A stretch of DNA of 64,000 nt from Brevundimonas goettingensis (lineage in GTDB: Bacteria; Pseudomonadota; Alphaproteobacteria; Caulobacterales; Caulobacteraceae), in the NCBI RefSeq assembly GCF_017487405.1, contig NZ_CP062222.1:2217001-2281000 (forward strand), in the 5' to 3' direction. The translations under genes and the position numbers were made by a program. Shown here in pieces: positions 25,296-35,111 of the stretch (the stretch's first letter is position 1; each line of letters opens with the position of its first letter). The notes beneath the pieces are model-generated. The model saw nothing but the letters and a program-made list of their open reading frames with translations. It made no database searches and had not been told where the DNA came from.

Positions 25296-27938
25296 ATGAC
25301 CATCAAGAGAAAGACCCTCATCGCAGCCGGCGTCTCCGCCGCCGCCTTGTTCACGGCCGCCGCGCCGGCGTTTGCTCAGTCGGGCGCCCAGACGGCCCCG
25401 GCTCCGGCCCAGACGGATGACGCCGCCCAGGTCGACGAAGTCGTCGTCACCGGCATCCGCGGCTCGCTGCGCAGCGCCATCGGGGTGAAGCGCAATTCCG
25501 ACCTCGTCATCGAGGCCATCTCCTCGCAGGACATCGGCCAGCTGCCGAACGTCACCATCGCCGAGGAACTGGTCCGCCTGCCCGGCATCAACGGCACCCG
25601 CGACCGCGGCAACCAGAGCCAGGCCGCCATCCGGGGCCTCGGCCCGCGCCTCGTCCTCGGCCTCGTCAACGGCCGCGAGGTCGCCTCGTCCGAGCCCGAC
25701 CGCAACATCCGCTGGGAAATCTATCCCTCCGAGATCGTCTCCGGCGTGCAGGTCTACAAGTCCCAGTCGGCCGACCTGGTCTCCGGCGGCATTGCCGGCA
25801 CCATCGACATCCGCACCGTCCGCCCGCTCGACTATCGCGGCCCCGAGTTCGTCGGCACCGCCGGGGCGGTCTACTATGACGCGGGCAAGGACCTGCCCGA
25901 CTATGACCCGACCGGCTACCGCCTGAGCGCCAACGTCACCCACCCGGTCTCGGATACCCTGGGCGTCGCCCTCGGCGCGACCCATCAGGTCCAGAAGAAC
26001 GGCTATTCGACCTTCGAGGGCTGGGGCTGGAACGATGCGGCGACCGGCGGCTCGGCCGGGGACGTCGATGGCGACGGCGATCTGGACGCGACCTTCTGGG
26101 GCGCCCAGACCCAGGTCAAGCGCCTGACCGAGACCCGCAACGGCGTCAACGGCGCCCTGCAATGGAAGCCGTCCGACCAGTTCGAACTGAACCTCGACAT
26201 CCTCTATTCGGACATCAAGATCGACGAGGACCAGAACCAGATCTGGTACGGCAACAACGGCGCCTACGGGAACTACGGCGGCAGCTCCGCCTGGGCCTAC
26301 GGCGACCCGACGGCCTCCTACACCATCATCAACAACACCGTGGTGGCGGCGCGCCTGCCCTATGCCTCGGTCACCAACGTCATCGCCAAATACACCGAGG
26401 ACAAGACCCTGTTCGCCACCGGCCTGAACGGCAAGTGGACCTCGGGGGACTGGACCCTGACCGGCGACCTCGCCTACTCGAAGGCCGAGCGCGAGAACAT
26501 GTGGCGCGCGATCTTCACCGAGCAGTATCCGGCCATGGCCGGCGTCGACATGACCCCCGGCCGGACGCCCTCGGCCTACGCCAGCTATGACACCGGCGAC
26601 GTCTCCTTCCAGCCGCTGCAGAGCTACCGTCCGGCCCAGGCCGACGGCGGCAACCTGTCGGACGAACTGACCTCGGCGCGCTTCGACGTCTCGCACTACG
26701 CGGGAGACACCGGCTTCACCGAGCTGTCGTTCGGCGCCCGCGTCACGGACCGCACGAAGGAATATACGCGGACCTTCTGGACCCAGGCGCCGATCATCGC
26801 AACCCTGCCGGCCAGCATCCTGACCAGCTTCAAGGTCTCGGACTTCGACACCCCTTCCTTCATCAACGGCGACTTCGACGCCGTGGCCAAGGCCGCCATC
26901 GGCGGCTTCGTCCAGCCGGCCAACAGCACCGACACCGCCTCGGGCTGGTCGGTCGATGAGACCGTCGCCGAAGCCTATGTGAAGGCCAAGTTCGCCGGGA
27001 CCATCGGCGGCCTGCCGTTCACCGGCAACGTCGGCGCCCGCGCGGTTCAGGTCGAAACCACCAGCCACGGCTATGAATCCGTCAACGGCGGCGCCTTGTC
27101 GCCGGTCAGCATCGACAACGACCACTTCCAGCTGCTGCCCAGCCTGAACCTGACCCTGTCTCTGGCCGAAGGTCAGCAGCTGCGCTTCGGCCTGGCCCGC
27201 ACCATGGCCCGTCCGCCGCTGGACGAGCTGCGCGCCGGCCGGACGCTCTACAACACCACCCCGCCGCCCACAGGCTCGGCCGGCAACCCGCTGCTGGAGC
27301 CCTACATCGCCAACCAGGTCGACCTGTCCTACGAATTCTACTTCGCGCCGGAGGCCCTGTTCGCCGCAGCGGTCTATTACAAGGACGTCGAGAGCCACAT
27401 CGGCTATTCGACCCAGCCGGTGACCATCAACGGCGTGACCTACAACGTCACCGGCCCGTTCAACGGCGACGGCGGCGGCATCAGCGGCGCCGAGTTCACC
27501 TTCCAGACCCCGTTCAGCTTCGTGCCGGCGCTGGAAAACTTCGGCATCTACGCCAACTTCGCCTACGTCCATTCCGACGTGAAGGAATTCTACCCGGCCA
27601 ACAACCCGCTGGAGTCCACAGGCCTGGCCAAGGAGACAGCGACGGTCGACCTCTGGTACTCGGACGGCAAGCTGGAAAGCCGTCTGGGCTACAAGTACCA
27701 CAGCCCCTTCACCGTCATCACCGGCTGGGACGGCTCGGCCCTGCGCACGCTGGAAAGCGAGGCCACACTCGACTTCAGCGCCTCCTATCAGCTGACCTCG
27801 AACCTCGGCTTCCGCTTCCAGGCCAGCAACCTGACCGATGAAGAGGTCCGGGTTCACTACGACAACGACGTGAACCGTCTGGCCAGCGAGACGCGCTTCG
27901 GCCGTCGCTTCAGCCTCGACGCCACCTTCCGCTACTAA
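25296..27938 (+). CDS. TonB-dependent receptor, probable galacto-oligosaccharide uptake
   Basis: An 880-residue outer-membrane receptor of the Xanthomonas/Caulobacter carbohydrate type. The signal peptide ends near APAFAQS (about 28). The TonB box-like VDEVVVTGIRGSLRSA is at about 45-60. The plug reads ISSQDIGQLPNVTIAEELVRLPGI, AAIRGLGPRLVLGLVNGREV and SEIVSGVQVYKS; the barrel ends SLDATFRY with a terminal aromatic. It follows the beta-galactosidase by 26 bases with a GGGGAGG ribosome site and precedes the GH53 galactanase by 41 bases. This makes it the likely importer of galactan fragments. Confidence 0.9.
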   Translation: MTIKRKTLIAAGVSAAALFTAAAPAFAQSGAQTAPAPAQTDDAAQVDEVVVTGIRGSLRSAIGVKRNSDLVIEAISSQDIGQLPNVTIAEELVRLPGINGTRDRGNQSQAAIRGLGPRLVLGLVNGREVASSEPDRNIRWEIYPSEIVSGVQVYKSQSADLVSGGIAGTIDIRTVRPLDYRGPEFVGTAGAVYYDAGKDLPDYDPTGYRLSANVTHPVSDTLGVALGATHQVQKNGYSTFEGWGWNDAATGGSAGDVDGDGDLDATFWGAQTQVKRLTETRNGVNGALQWKPSDQFELNLDILYSDIKIDEDQNQIWYGNNGAYGNYGGSSAWAYGDPTASYTIINNTVVAARLPYASVTNVIAKYTEDKTLFATGLNGKWTSGDWTLTGDLAYSKAERENMWRAIFTEQYPAMAGVDMTPGRTPSAYASYDTGDVSFQPLQSYRPAQADGGNLSDELTSARFDVSHYAGDTGFTELSFGARVTDRTKEYTRTFWTQAPIIATLPASILTSFKVSDFDTPSFINGDFDAVAKAAIGGFVQPANSTDTASGWSVDETVAEAYVKAKFAGTIGGLPFTGNVGARAVQVETTSHGYESVNGGALSPVSIDNDHFQLLPSLNLTLSLAEGQQLRFGLARTMARPPLDELRAGRTLYNTTPPPTGSAGNPLLEPYIANQVDLSYEFYFAPEALFAAAVYYKDVESHIGYSTQPVTINGVTYNVTGPFNGDGGGISGAEFTFQTPFSFVPALENFGIYANFAYVHSDVKEFYPANNPLESTGLAKETATVDLWYSDGKLESRLGYKYHSPFTVITGWDGSALRTLESEATLDFSASYQLTSNLGFRFQASNLTDEEVRVHYDNDVNRLASETRFGRRFSLDATFRY

Positions 27939-27979
27939 AGCCTGCGCGGCCTGACCTTCCTGCTATCCAACACCGGAGA

Positions 27980-29392
27980 ATGACGATCCGCCGCCTTGCT
28001 CTTCCCGCTCTCGCCGCCCTCCTCGCCCTGCCCGCGCAGGCTCAGGAGGCGGGCCGACCGGCGCCCTTCTACTTCGGCGCCGACCTGTCCTATGTGAACG
28101 AGATGGAAGACTGCGGCGCCGTCTATCGCAAGGACGGTCAGGCCCGCGATCCGTACCAGCTGTTCGCCGAGCTCGGGACCAACCTGGTCCGGGTGCGCAT
28201 CTGGCACAACGCCGACTGGACCAAGTACAGCGACCTCGACGACGCGCGCGAGACCATCCGCCGCGCCCGCGCCGCCGGCATGGAGGTCCTGCTCGACTTC
28301 CACTATTCCGACGACTGGGCCGACGGCGACAAGCAGATCGTGCCCGCCGCCTGGCGATCAATCCGCGACGACGTCCCCGCCCTGTCCCAGGCCGTCTACG
28401 ACTACACCTTCCAGACCCTGCGCACCCTCGACGCCGAGGGGCTGATGCCGGATCAGGTGCAGGTCGGCAACGAAACCAACCCCGAGCTGATGGGCGAGGC
28501 GGACTGGAAGACCACCCACGCCGGGATCAACTGGGACCGCAACGCAGCCCTGCTCAACGCCGGGATCAAGGCCGTCCGCGACGCCGGCGCCCAGTCGAAG
28601 ATCCAGCCCCTGGTGATGCTGCACATCGCCCAGCCCGAGAACGTCGAGCCCTGGTTCGCCGCTGCCTGGGCCCACGGCGTCACCGACTTCGACCTGATCG
28701 GCGTCAGCTACTACCGCAAATGGTCGACGCGCAGCCTCGACGGTCTGGAGCAGACCATCAACCGCCTGCGCCACCGCTATCCGGCCGAGGTGGTGGTGGT
28801 CGAGACGGCCTATCCCTTCACCACGGACTCGGCAGACAGTTCCCCCAATCTGCTGGGCGAGGACTCCCTTCTGCCCGACTATCCCGCGACCTACGAGGGC
28901 CAGCGCCAGTATATGATCGACCTGACCCAACGCGTGAAGTTCGCGGGCGGCGTGGGCGTGGTCTATTGGGAGCCGGCCTGGGTCTCGACCTCCTGCTCGA
29001 CCCGCTGGGGCCAGGGCTCGAACTGGGAAAACTCCACCTACTTCGACTGGCGCAACGGCAATGAGCCGACCCCGGCGGCGACCTTCGCCCAGACGACCTA
29101 TCAGGAGCCGGCGCCGATCACCCTGACCATCCGTCGCCCGGCGGGTCAGACCGGTCCTCTGTGGCTGTGGGGCGACTTCCTCGGCTCGAACGAGATCATC
29201 GCCCGGCTATCGCCTGCCGCCTCGGACCCGACGCTCTACACCTACACGACCACCACCCGGCCAGACACGAGCATCAAATTCCAGGTCTTCGACCGCCGGC
29301 CGTTCGACCAAGGCCTGCTCGGCGACGGCAAGATGGTCGAGGCCAAGGTCGCCGCAGAGGGCCTGACCGCCAGCTACACGGTCGGCCGGTAG
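27980..29392 (+). CDS. GH53 arabinogalactan endo-beta-1,4-galactanase with extra C-terminal domain
   Basis: A 470-residue exported galactanase. The signal peptide ends near ALPAQAQE (about 22). The GH53 TIM barrel covers about 28-365 (FYFGADLSYVNEMEDCGAVY, LVRVRIWHN, LLDFHYSDDWADG). The acid/base is E165 (VGNETNPEL) and the nucleophile E275 (VVVETAYP). GVVYWEPAWVS closes the barrel. About 100 further residues (370-470; ITLTIRRPAGQTGPLWLWGDF onward) form a separate beta-rich module not needed for GH53 and possibly carbohydrate-binding. It cuts galactan into oligosaccharides for the adjacent receptor and beta-galactosidase. It converges on the shikimate dehydrogenase gene after 16 bases. Confidence 0.93.
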   Translation: MTIRRLALPALAALLALPAQAQEAGRPAPFYFGADLSYVNEMEDCGAVYRKDGQARDPYQLFAELGTNLVRVRIWHNADWTKYSDLDDARETIRRARAAGMEVLLDFHYSDDWADGDKQIVPAAWRSIRDDVPALSQAVYDYTFQTLRTLDAEGLMPDQVQVGNETNPELMGEADWKTTHAGINWDRNAALLNAGIKAVRDAGAQSKIQPLVMLHIAQPENVEPWFAAAWAHGVTDFDLIGVSYYRKWSTRSLDGLEQTINRLRHRYPAEVVVVETAYPFTTDSADSSPNLLGEDSLLPDYPATYEGQRQYMIDLTQRVKFAGGVGVVYWEPAWVSTSCSTRWGQGSNWENSTYFDWRNGNEPTPAATFAQTTYQEPAPITLTIRRPAGQTGPLWLWGDFLGSNEIIARLSPAASDPTLYTYTTTTRPDTSIKFQVFDRRPFDQGLLGDGKMVEAKVAAEGLTASYTVGR

Positions 29393-29408
29393 GTCAAACG
29401 TCCCCGAG

Positions 29409-30260
29409 TCAGACGTCCGCGAGGGTGGCGCGCATTCGGGCGATATCCGCCGTGCGTCCGGTAAAGACTTCGAACGACTTCGCCGCCTGGCCCACGACCA
29501 TGCCGATCCCGGTCAGGGTGGCGCATCCCCGCGCCCTCGCGGCCTTCAGGAACTCGGTCTCCGCCGGCGTATAGATGATGTCGGCCGCCCAGATTCCCTC
29601 GGGGATCAGGCCGGCCGACAGGGGCATGCCGGGATAGGTCTTCATGCCGATCGGACTGGTCTGGACGATGCCGGTCACGCCTTCGCAGGCCGCCGCCGCG
29701 CTCGGCTGGGCCGCGATCGTCCGGCCCGGCCAAGCGATGGCCATATGGGCCGCCAGGGCCTTGGCCCTTTCGCGCGCCGGGTCATAGAGGCGGATCTCCC
29801 GCGCCCCGAGGCTGAGCAGGGCGTAGCAGATGGCCGCGCTGGCCCCGCCCGCCCCGATGACGGCGACGTGGCTCAGGTCGGCGTCCGGCAGTCCCTCGGT
29901 CATCGAATGGGCGAAGCCGACCCAGTCGGTGTTGTGGCCGATCCGCCGACCGTCGCGCACCACCACCGTATTGACGGCTCCCAGCACCGCCGCCTCGGGC
30001 GACAGCTCGGCCAGCAAGGGCAGCACCGCCTGTTTGTAGGGATGGGTGATGTTGAATGCCGAAAAGCCCAGCCGCTCGGCCCAGCCCAGCACCTCGGCCA
30101 GATCCGCGACCCCCAGCCCCAGCGCGGCCAGATCGATCAGCTGGTAGTGCGCCTTCAGCCCCTGGGCCGCGGCCTCCGCGTGATGCAGGTCTGGGCTTCT
30201 GGAGAACTGGATGCCGTCGCCGACGAGGCCGATCAGGAAGCGGTCCTCAGCCTTTGACAT
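29409..30260 (-). CDS. Shikimate/quinate dehydrogenase family protein (catabolic type)
   Basis: A 283-residue member of the AroE/YdiB family. The substrate site is visible as SRSPDLHH (20-27), catalytic K76 in ITHPYKQ, N97 and D112 in NTDWVGF. The Rossmann loop is VIGAGGASAAI (134-144). At the end of the second strand lies D160 (IRLYDPARERA) instead of the NRT-R motif typical of NADPH-using AroE. That points to NAD+, as in catabolic quinate/shikimate dehydrogenases. It overlaps an aromatic-acid MFS gene by 14 bases and lies in a cluster with a dehydroshikimate dehydratase. I infer that it feeds shikimate or quinate into protocatechuate degradation. Confidence 0.85.
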   Translation of the reverse strand: MSKAEDRFLIGLVGDGIQFSRSPDLHHAEAAAQGLKAHYQLIDLAALGLGVADLAEVLGWAERLGFSAFNITHPYKQAVLPLLAELSPEAAVLGAVNTVVVRDGRRIGHNTDWVGFAHSMTEGLPDADLSHVAVIGAGGASAAICYALLSLGAREIRLYDPARERAKALAAHMAIAWPGRTIAAQPSAAAACEGVTGIVQTSPIGMKTYPGMPLSAGLIPEGIWAADIIYTPAETEFLKAARARGCATLTGIGMVVGQAAKSFEVFTGRTADIARMRATLADV

Positions 30261-31503
30261 GCGTCGGCTCCGCGGGCGTGGTCAGGCGGGTGGCGGCGGC
30301 GCAGATCAGCATGGGCACGGCATAGACCCCGAACAGGATCGGAAGGGACGCTCCCGAGGCGATCAGATATCCGCCCAGCCACGGACCGATGATCGCCCCG
30401 CCCCGGCCGATGCCATAGGCCCAACCGATGCCGGTCGCCCGCACCCCTTCGGGATAGACGGAGGCCGCCAGCGGATAGATGCCGTTGAACCCGCCCTGCA
30501 GCAGCACCCCGATCATGAAGGCGGTGAACAGGGTCAGGGCCACCGACATCGGCACCAGTCCAAAGACCAGCATGGCCACGGTCGCGCCGACGAGGAAGGT
30601 CGGGATCACCCGGGTCAGCGGCTGCCGCACCGACAGGCTGCTCATGATCACCGTCCCGACGAAGGCACCCAGATTGTACAGGGTCCCGGCATAGATGCCG
30701 TTGGTCTCGGACAGGCCCGCCTGGATGGCCAGACGCGGCACCCAGCTGACGATGTAGTAGAGCACCATGAAGCCGGAGAAGACGGCGATCCACAGCAAGA
30801 GGGTGTTCTTCAGGAAGCCCTTGGACACCAGGGCCTTGAACGAGGTCGCCTTGAGCGCGCGCAGGGCCTCGGGCGAGGTTTTGGGCAGGATCAGCCAGGC
30901 GGCCGGCAGCATGACCACCGTCAGCACCCCGGCCCAGAGCAGCAGCGGCTGCCAGCCGTGGGTCGGCAACAGGGCCGCGACGACCAGCCCCGTCCCCACG
31001 GCCGCCAGCGGATAGCCGCCCTGAACGATGCCGACCGCAAGGCTGCGATATTTGCGCGGGGCGACCTCGGCGGTCAGGGCCGCCATGGTGGTCAGGACCG
31101 TGCCGATGCCGGCGCCGACCACGACCCGCGCGGCCATCAGCTCGTAGACATTGGTGACGAAGCCGCAGGCGACCATGCCGATCGACATCAGGGTCAGGGC
31201 GGTCATGATCAGGGGCTTGCGCCCAAACCGGTCGGCCAAGGGCGCGACCAGCAGACAGCCGATGGCCATCCCACCCAGGCCCGCGCTGAACACCAGACCC
31301 AGGGTGCTGGGCGACAGGCTCCAGTCGCGGCTCAGGGCCGGACCGACATAGGACATGGCCACGATGTCCATGCCGTCGATCATGTTTATGACGAAGCACA
31401 AGGCCACCGCGATGAAGGCCTTGAAGGTCCAGCGGCCGGAGCCTTTCGACCCATCAGCGACATCCGATGAGCCCTGAGAGGACGACCCCTGTGAAAACGC
31501 CAT
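30247..31503 (-). CDS. MFS transporter, aromatic acid:H+ symporter type
   Basis: A 418-residue inner-membrane transporter with 12 predicted helices. MFS signatures are present: INMIDGMDIVAMSYVGPAL in helix 1, where the D-x3-I-x-A pattern is typical of aromatic-acid symporters such as PcaK, then PLADRFGRKPLIM and, after helix 6, KTSPEAL. The N-terminus is Ser/Gly-rich. It lies between the frameshifted TonB receptor (75-base gap containing a GC hairpin) and the shikimate dehydrogenase (14-base overlap). Likely cargo is shikimate, quinate, protocatechuate or a related hydroxybenzoate; sequence alone cannot decide. Confidence 0.87.
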   Translation of the reverse strand: MAFSQGSSSQGSSDVADGSKGSGRWTFKAFIAVALCFVINMIDGMDIVAMSYVGPALSRDWSLSPSTLGLVFSAGLGGMAIGCLLVAPLADRFGRKPLIMTALTLMSIGMVACGFVTNVYELMAARVVVGAGIGTVLTTMAALTAEVAPRKYRSLAVGIVQGGYPLAAVGTGLVVAALLPTHGWQPLLLWAGVLTVVMLPAAWLILPKTSPEALRALKATSFKALVSKGFLKNTLLLWIAVFSGFMVLYYIVSWVPRLAIQAGLSETNGIYAGTLYNLGAFVGTVIMSSLSVRQPLTRVIPTFLVGATVAMLVFGLVPMSVALTLFTAFMIGVLLQGGFNGIYPLAASVYPEGVRATGIGWAYGIGRGGAIIGPWLGGYLIASGASLPILFGVYAVPMLICAAATRLTTPAEPTHVKG

Positions 31504-31578
31504 GAGACAACCAATCCGAACGCTGGAAAGAGAGACGCGGGCGACGGCGCCGCCGCTGCCCGCGAAAGGTCGAAGGAA

Positions 31579-34036
31579 CTAGAAGTTGGCGGTCAGGGTG
31601 ACGCCGACATAGCGGTGGAAGTCACGCGGCAGGGCCTGGGCCACCGCCCCCGCGCCGCCGACCGAACCCGAGATCCGGCGCAGGCCGGCGACGTATTGCT
31701 CGTCGAACAGGTTCTTGACGAAGACGGTGACCTTGTAGCGGTCGTCGGGCGAAGAGGCCGCGACGCTGAGGTTGGCCACACCGTACGACGGCCTTAGCCA
31801 GACCGAGTTCGGATTGTTGGCGTCGGCCAGGTTGGTGAACAGGGTTTCGGACGTCCAGGCATAGTTGCCGTTGACCATCATGCCCCAGCCGGCGACGTCG
31901 AAATTATAGGTGCCGCTGAAGCCGTATTTGGTGTCGGGCGCGTTCAGGGGCATGCCGCCCTTGACGTTCACGCCGCTGACGAACAGGTCGCCGAACTGGT
32001 TGTCCGCGAACAGGAAATTCCCCGACAGCGTCAGTCCCGGCATCGGGTAGAAGGTGATGTCGCCCTCGAACCCGCTGGTGTCCAGTTCGCCCGCCGAGCG
32101 CAGCACGGGCGCGCCCGAGCCGTCCGCCCCCGCCGAGGTGGTCTGATACCCCTCGAACTGGGTGTTGTAGTAGTCGACGTTGATCGACAGCCGGCGATCG
32201 AAGAACCGGCCCTTGAAGCCGACTTCCCACGACTTCGACGTCTCCGGCGCCACCGGCGAGGTGTTGAACCCGTCCTGGGTCAGATACATGTCGGCGTCGA
32301 CCGCCTCGCCCTTGTAGCCCTTGGCCCAGGACGCATAGGCGGTCAGGTCGTCGGTGAACTCATAGCGGGCTGACAGCTTCCCGATCAGTTCACTGTCGCT
32401 GTAGCTGCGGCGGAAGTTGAAGGCCGGGGTGCCGACATTGGCGCCCGGCGCGACCTGTCCGGCCGGGTTGGTGCCGACGCCGCCGCCGATGTGGTCGCCG
32501 TTCGGGCCGGTCACCTTGCGGTGGTACCAGTCGAGGTCTTCCTTCAGATAGCGGAAGCCGCCGGTCAGGGTCAGGCCGCCGAAGGGCCGGACGTTCAGAT
32601 TGCCGAACACCGCCTGGTTGGTGGTGTCCACCTGGGTGATCATGTCGGCCAGCACATAGGCCGTGTCGCGGGCCACCACGACCGTGGTCGGGGTCGGGAA
32701 GACGACGTTGCCGGCGATATTGGACCGCACCCCCGCGATGGTCAGGTCCCGCTCGACGAAGGAGTCGTAGTAGAAGGCGCCCAGGATGAAGTCGTAGTGC
32801 TCATAGACCGGCGAGGTCAGCCGGAATTCCTGCGAGAAGGTGTCGTTCAGTTCCAGGCTGTTGCTCTCGCCGAAGACGCCGTTGCGCGACGCCCGTTCGA
32901 TCGGATTGAGCAACAGGGCCGACAGTCGGGTCATGGCGTCAGCCTGGCTGATGCCGGGGACGGTCGCACTATAAAGCTGTTGGGCCGTCACCCCGGTGAA
33001 GGGGGCGTTGGTGCCGTCGCGGTCGCGGATGGCGTAGTCGCGGAACTCGCGATAGGCGGTCAGGGAGGTCAGGGTCATGCCGCCGAAGACGTCGAAATTG
33101 CCTTCCAGCGAGACGCCGCGGTTCTCCTGAGAACCCTCCTGCACCGTGTTCAGATTGACGTATTCATTGTCCGGCCCGACCGGGGTGCCGGTGAAGGCGG
33201 CGGTGACATTGCCGGAGGCGGCGGCGACGCGCAGCGGCTCGGCGCAGCAGTCGGCGATCCGCTTGGAGGCGTCGGCGGCCAGCAGGAAGTTGATCCCCGC
33301 GCGCGGCTCCCACTCCAGCTTGCCGCGCACCCCATAGCTCTCGACATTGTTGACCGTGTCGCCGGTCTTGATGTCGGTCACCTGGCCGTCGTTCTCGCGG
33401 TAGTAGGTGTACAGCCGGTGCCAGGGTGTCGTTGATCGGTCCCGTCAGGCTCAGCTCGCCCCGGTGCTCATTGGCCTCGGCCAGGGTCAGGGAGGCGCGG
33501 CCCTCGAAATGCTCGCGGTTGGGGCGGCGAGTGACGATATTGACCGCGCCGGCCGAGGCGTTCTTGCCCTGCAGCGTGCCCTGCGGCCCATTCAGAACCT
33601 CGACCTGTTCGATGTCGGCCAAGCCGTCGAAGGCGGCGCCGGGGCGGGTGTAGACCACGCCATCGATGATCGTCGCCACACTGGGCTCGACCCCGACCGA
33701 AAAGGATTCCGTGCCGATCCCGCGGATCGAGAAGTTGAACAGTCGCGCCTCGTCCGCCGCCTGGAAGTTCAGCGTCGGCGCCAGCTGGGGAAAGTCCTGC
33801 GGATTGGCGATCTGGGCGTTCTCGAGCGTCTCTTCCGAGATCACGGCCACGCTGGCCGGAACGTCCTGCAGCGACTCCTTGCGCTTGTTGGCCGTGACGA
33901 CGATTTCGCCGACGGTGGTGGCCTCTTCCTGCGCCGGTTGCGGCGTGGCGCTCTGGGCCAGTGCGGCCCCGGGAACCATGATCAGAGAGCAGGCCGCCAT
34001 CAGCAGGCGTGACTTGGTCGACAGGTGGTTCGGCAT
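31579..34036 (-). pseudogene. TonB-dependent receptor interrupted by a frameshift
   Basis: Two frames together encode one receptor of about 818 residues. The first part (from MPNHLSTKSRLL, with GAGGGGG ribosome site) has a signal peptide ending near GAALAQS, a TonB box-like GEIVVTANKRKESLQDVPAS and the whole plug (LFNFSIRGIGTES, IDGVVYTRPGAAF, VEVLNGPQGTLQGKNASAGA). It runs to GPINDTLA, then shifts. The barrel continues one frame over from RLYTYYRENDGQVTDIK to the end VGVTLTANF. The shift lies at about 33413-33425 and equals one extra base or two missing ones. Read as is, translation gives a non-barrel tail and stops at about residue 290. The ends are otherwise intact, so this is either a recent mutation or a sequence error. 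Its place suggests aromatic-acid uptake. Confidence 0.85.
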
Positions 34037-34168
34037 CCAGGTTTCCCCCTCAGGAAAAGCCACTCGCAATGCGCGTGGCGGTTTTTGTCGGCCGATTTTC
34101 AAACCGGCTCTTGAGGGGTATTGGCTGTGAAGCGCGCCGCTAACGCAAATACCAAGAAAGGCGCTTGC

Positions 34169-34185
34169 CATAACGGAGTGTTATG
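34169..34185. promoter_or_regulatory. LysR-type operator candidate before the TonB receptor
   Basis: Palindrome CATAAC-GGAGT-GTTATG, 133 bases upstream of the receptor start. It contains the LysR T-N11-A pattern and matches the site at 35112-35128 in 15 of 17 bases when the preceding C is included. Confidence 0.6.
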
Positions 34186-34207
34186 AGACCGGAATGCTGA
34201 TCGCGGC

Positions 34208-35104
34208 CTAATCCATTGGATGATTTGCGACAAACTCCTCGGTCAGCTCTTCGAAGCGTCGGCCGATCTTGGAGCGCGGTGCGAATTTGCCGCGATGCAG
34301 ATAGACCGGCATCGTCAACGCCCGGTCGAAACCGACGATGACCAGCTCGTCCGACGGAAATCCTCGAATCGTGAATTCGTCGACCAGGGCGATGCCGTGC
34401 CCCTGGCGCACGAAGGCGCAGGCCGTTTCGGCGAAGCGGACGGTGGTGGCGCGGTTCAGGCCCGGCTCGACATCGGCCATCAGATCGCGGGCCAGCTGGC
34501 CGTGCGGCGACGATTCCCTCAGGCCGATGATCCGCTCGCCCGCCAGGTCCTGGGCCGAGATGACCGTGCGGTCCGCGAGGCGATGGCCGGGCGGCAGGGC
34601 CGCGACCAGCCGGCCGCGACCGATGATCCGGCTCTCGATGTTCGGATGGCTGACGTCGAACACGCTCAGCGCATATTCGCCCCGCTCGCGCACCAGATAG
34701 TCCGAGATCTCGTCGACCGGCAGGACGTCGAACTGGATGCGCAGCTCCGGGAACTGGTCGACCAGTTTGCGCAGGATCGCCGGCACCATATGGTTCGACA
34801 GCGAAGGCGAGGCGCCCAGTTTGAACTCGTGGCTCTCGCCCGTGCGGATGCGCTCCAGCAGACCGTCCAGATCGTTCATGACGCCATAGATGGCCTGGAC
34901 CTCGCGGAAGATGCGCTCGGCCTCACGCGTCGGGATCATCCCGCCCGCCCCGCGCTCGAACAGGGCGAAGCCGAGCCGCGATTCCGTGTGTTTGAGCAGC
35001 CGGCTGACCCCGGGCTGGGAGCAGTTCAGCATCCGCGCCGCTCCGCTGACCGATTTGGTCGTCATCACCGCCCGAAACACCTCGATCTGGCGCAGGTTCA
35101 GCAT
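34208..35104 (-). CDS. LysR-family regulator of the quinate/shikimate genes
   Basis: A 298-residue LysR protein. The N-terminal helix-turn-helix (about 1-62) reads LNLRQIEVFRAVMTTKSVSG, then AARMLNCSQPGVSRLLKHTE. The effector domain covers about 90-290. It lies between the TonB-receptor operon, read in the same direction downstream, and the divergent quiC gene. The palindrome at 35112-35128 sits 8 bases before its own start, which suits autoregulation. A near-copy at 34169-34185 sits before the receptor. It likely responds to a pathway compound such as shikimate, dehydroshikimate or protocatechuate; this is inferred. Confidence 0.88.
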   Translation of the reverse strand: MLNLRQIEVFRAVMTTKSVSGAARMLNCSQPGVSRLLKHTESRLGFALFERGAGGMIPTREAERIFREVQAIYGVMNDLDGLLERIRTGESHEFKLGASPSLSNHMVPAILRKLVDQFPELRIQFDVLPVDEISDYLVRERGEYALSVFDVSHPNIESRIIGRGRLVAALPPGHRLADRTVISAQDLAGERIIGLRESSPHGQLARDLMADVEPGLNRATTVRFAETACAFVRQGHGIALVDEFTIRGFPSDELVIVGFDRALTMPVYLHRGKFAPRSKIGRRFEELTEEFVANHPMD

Positions 35105-35111
35105 CGGAGCC

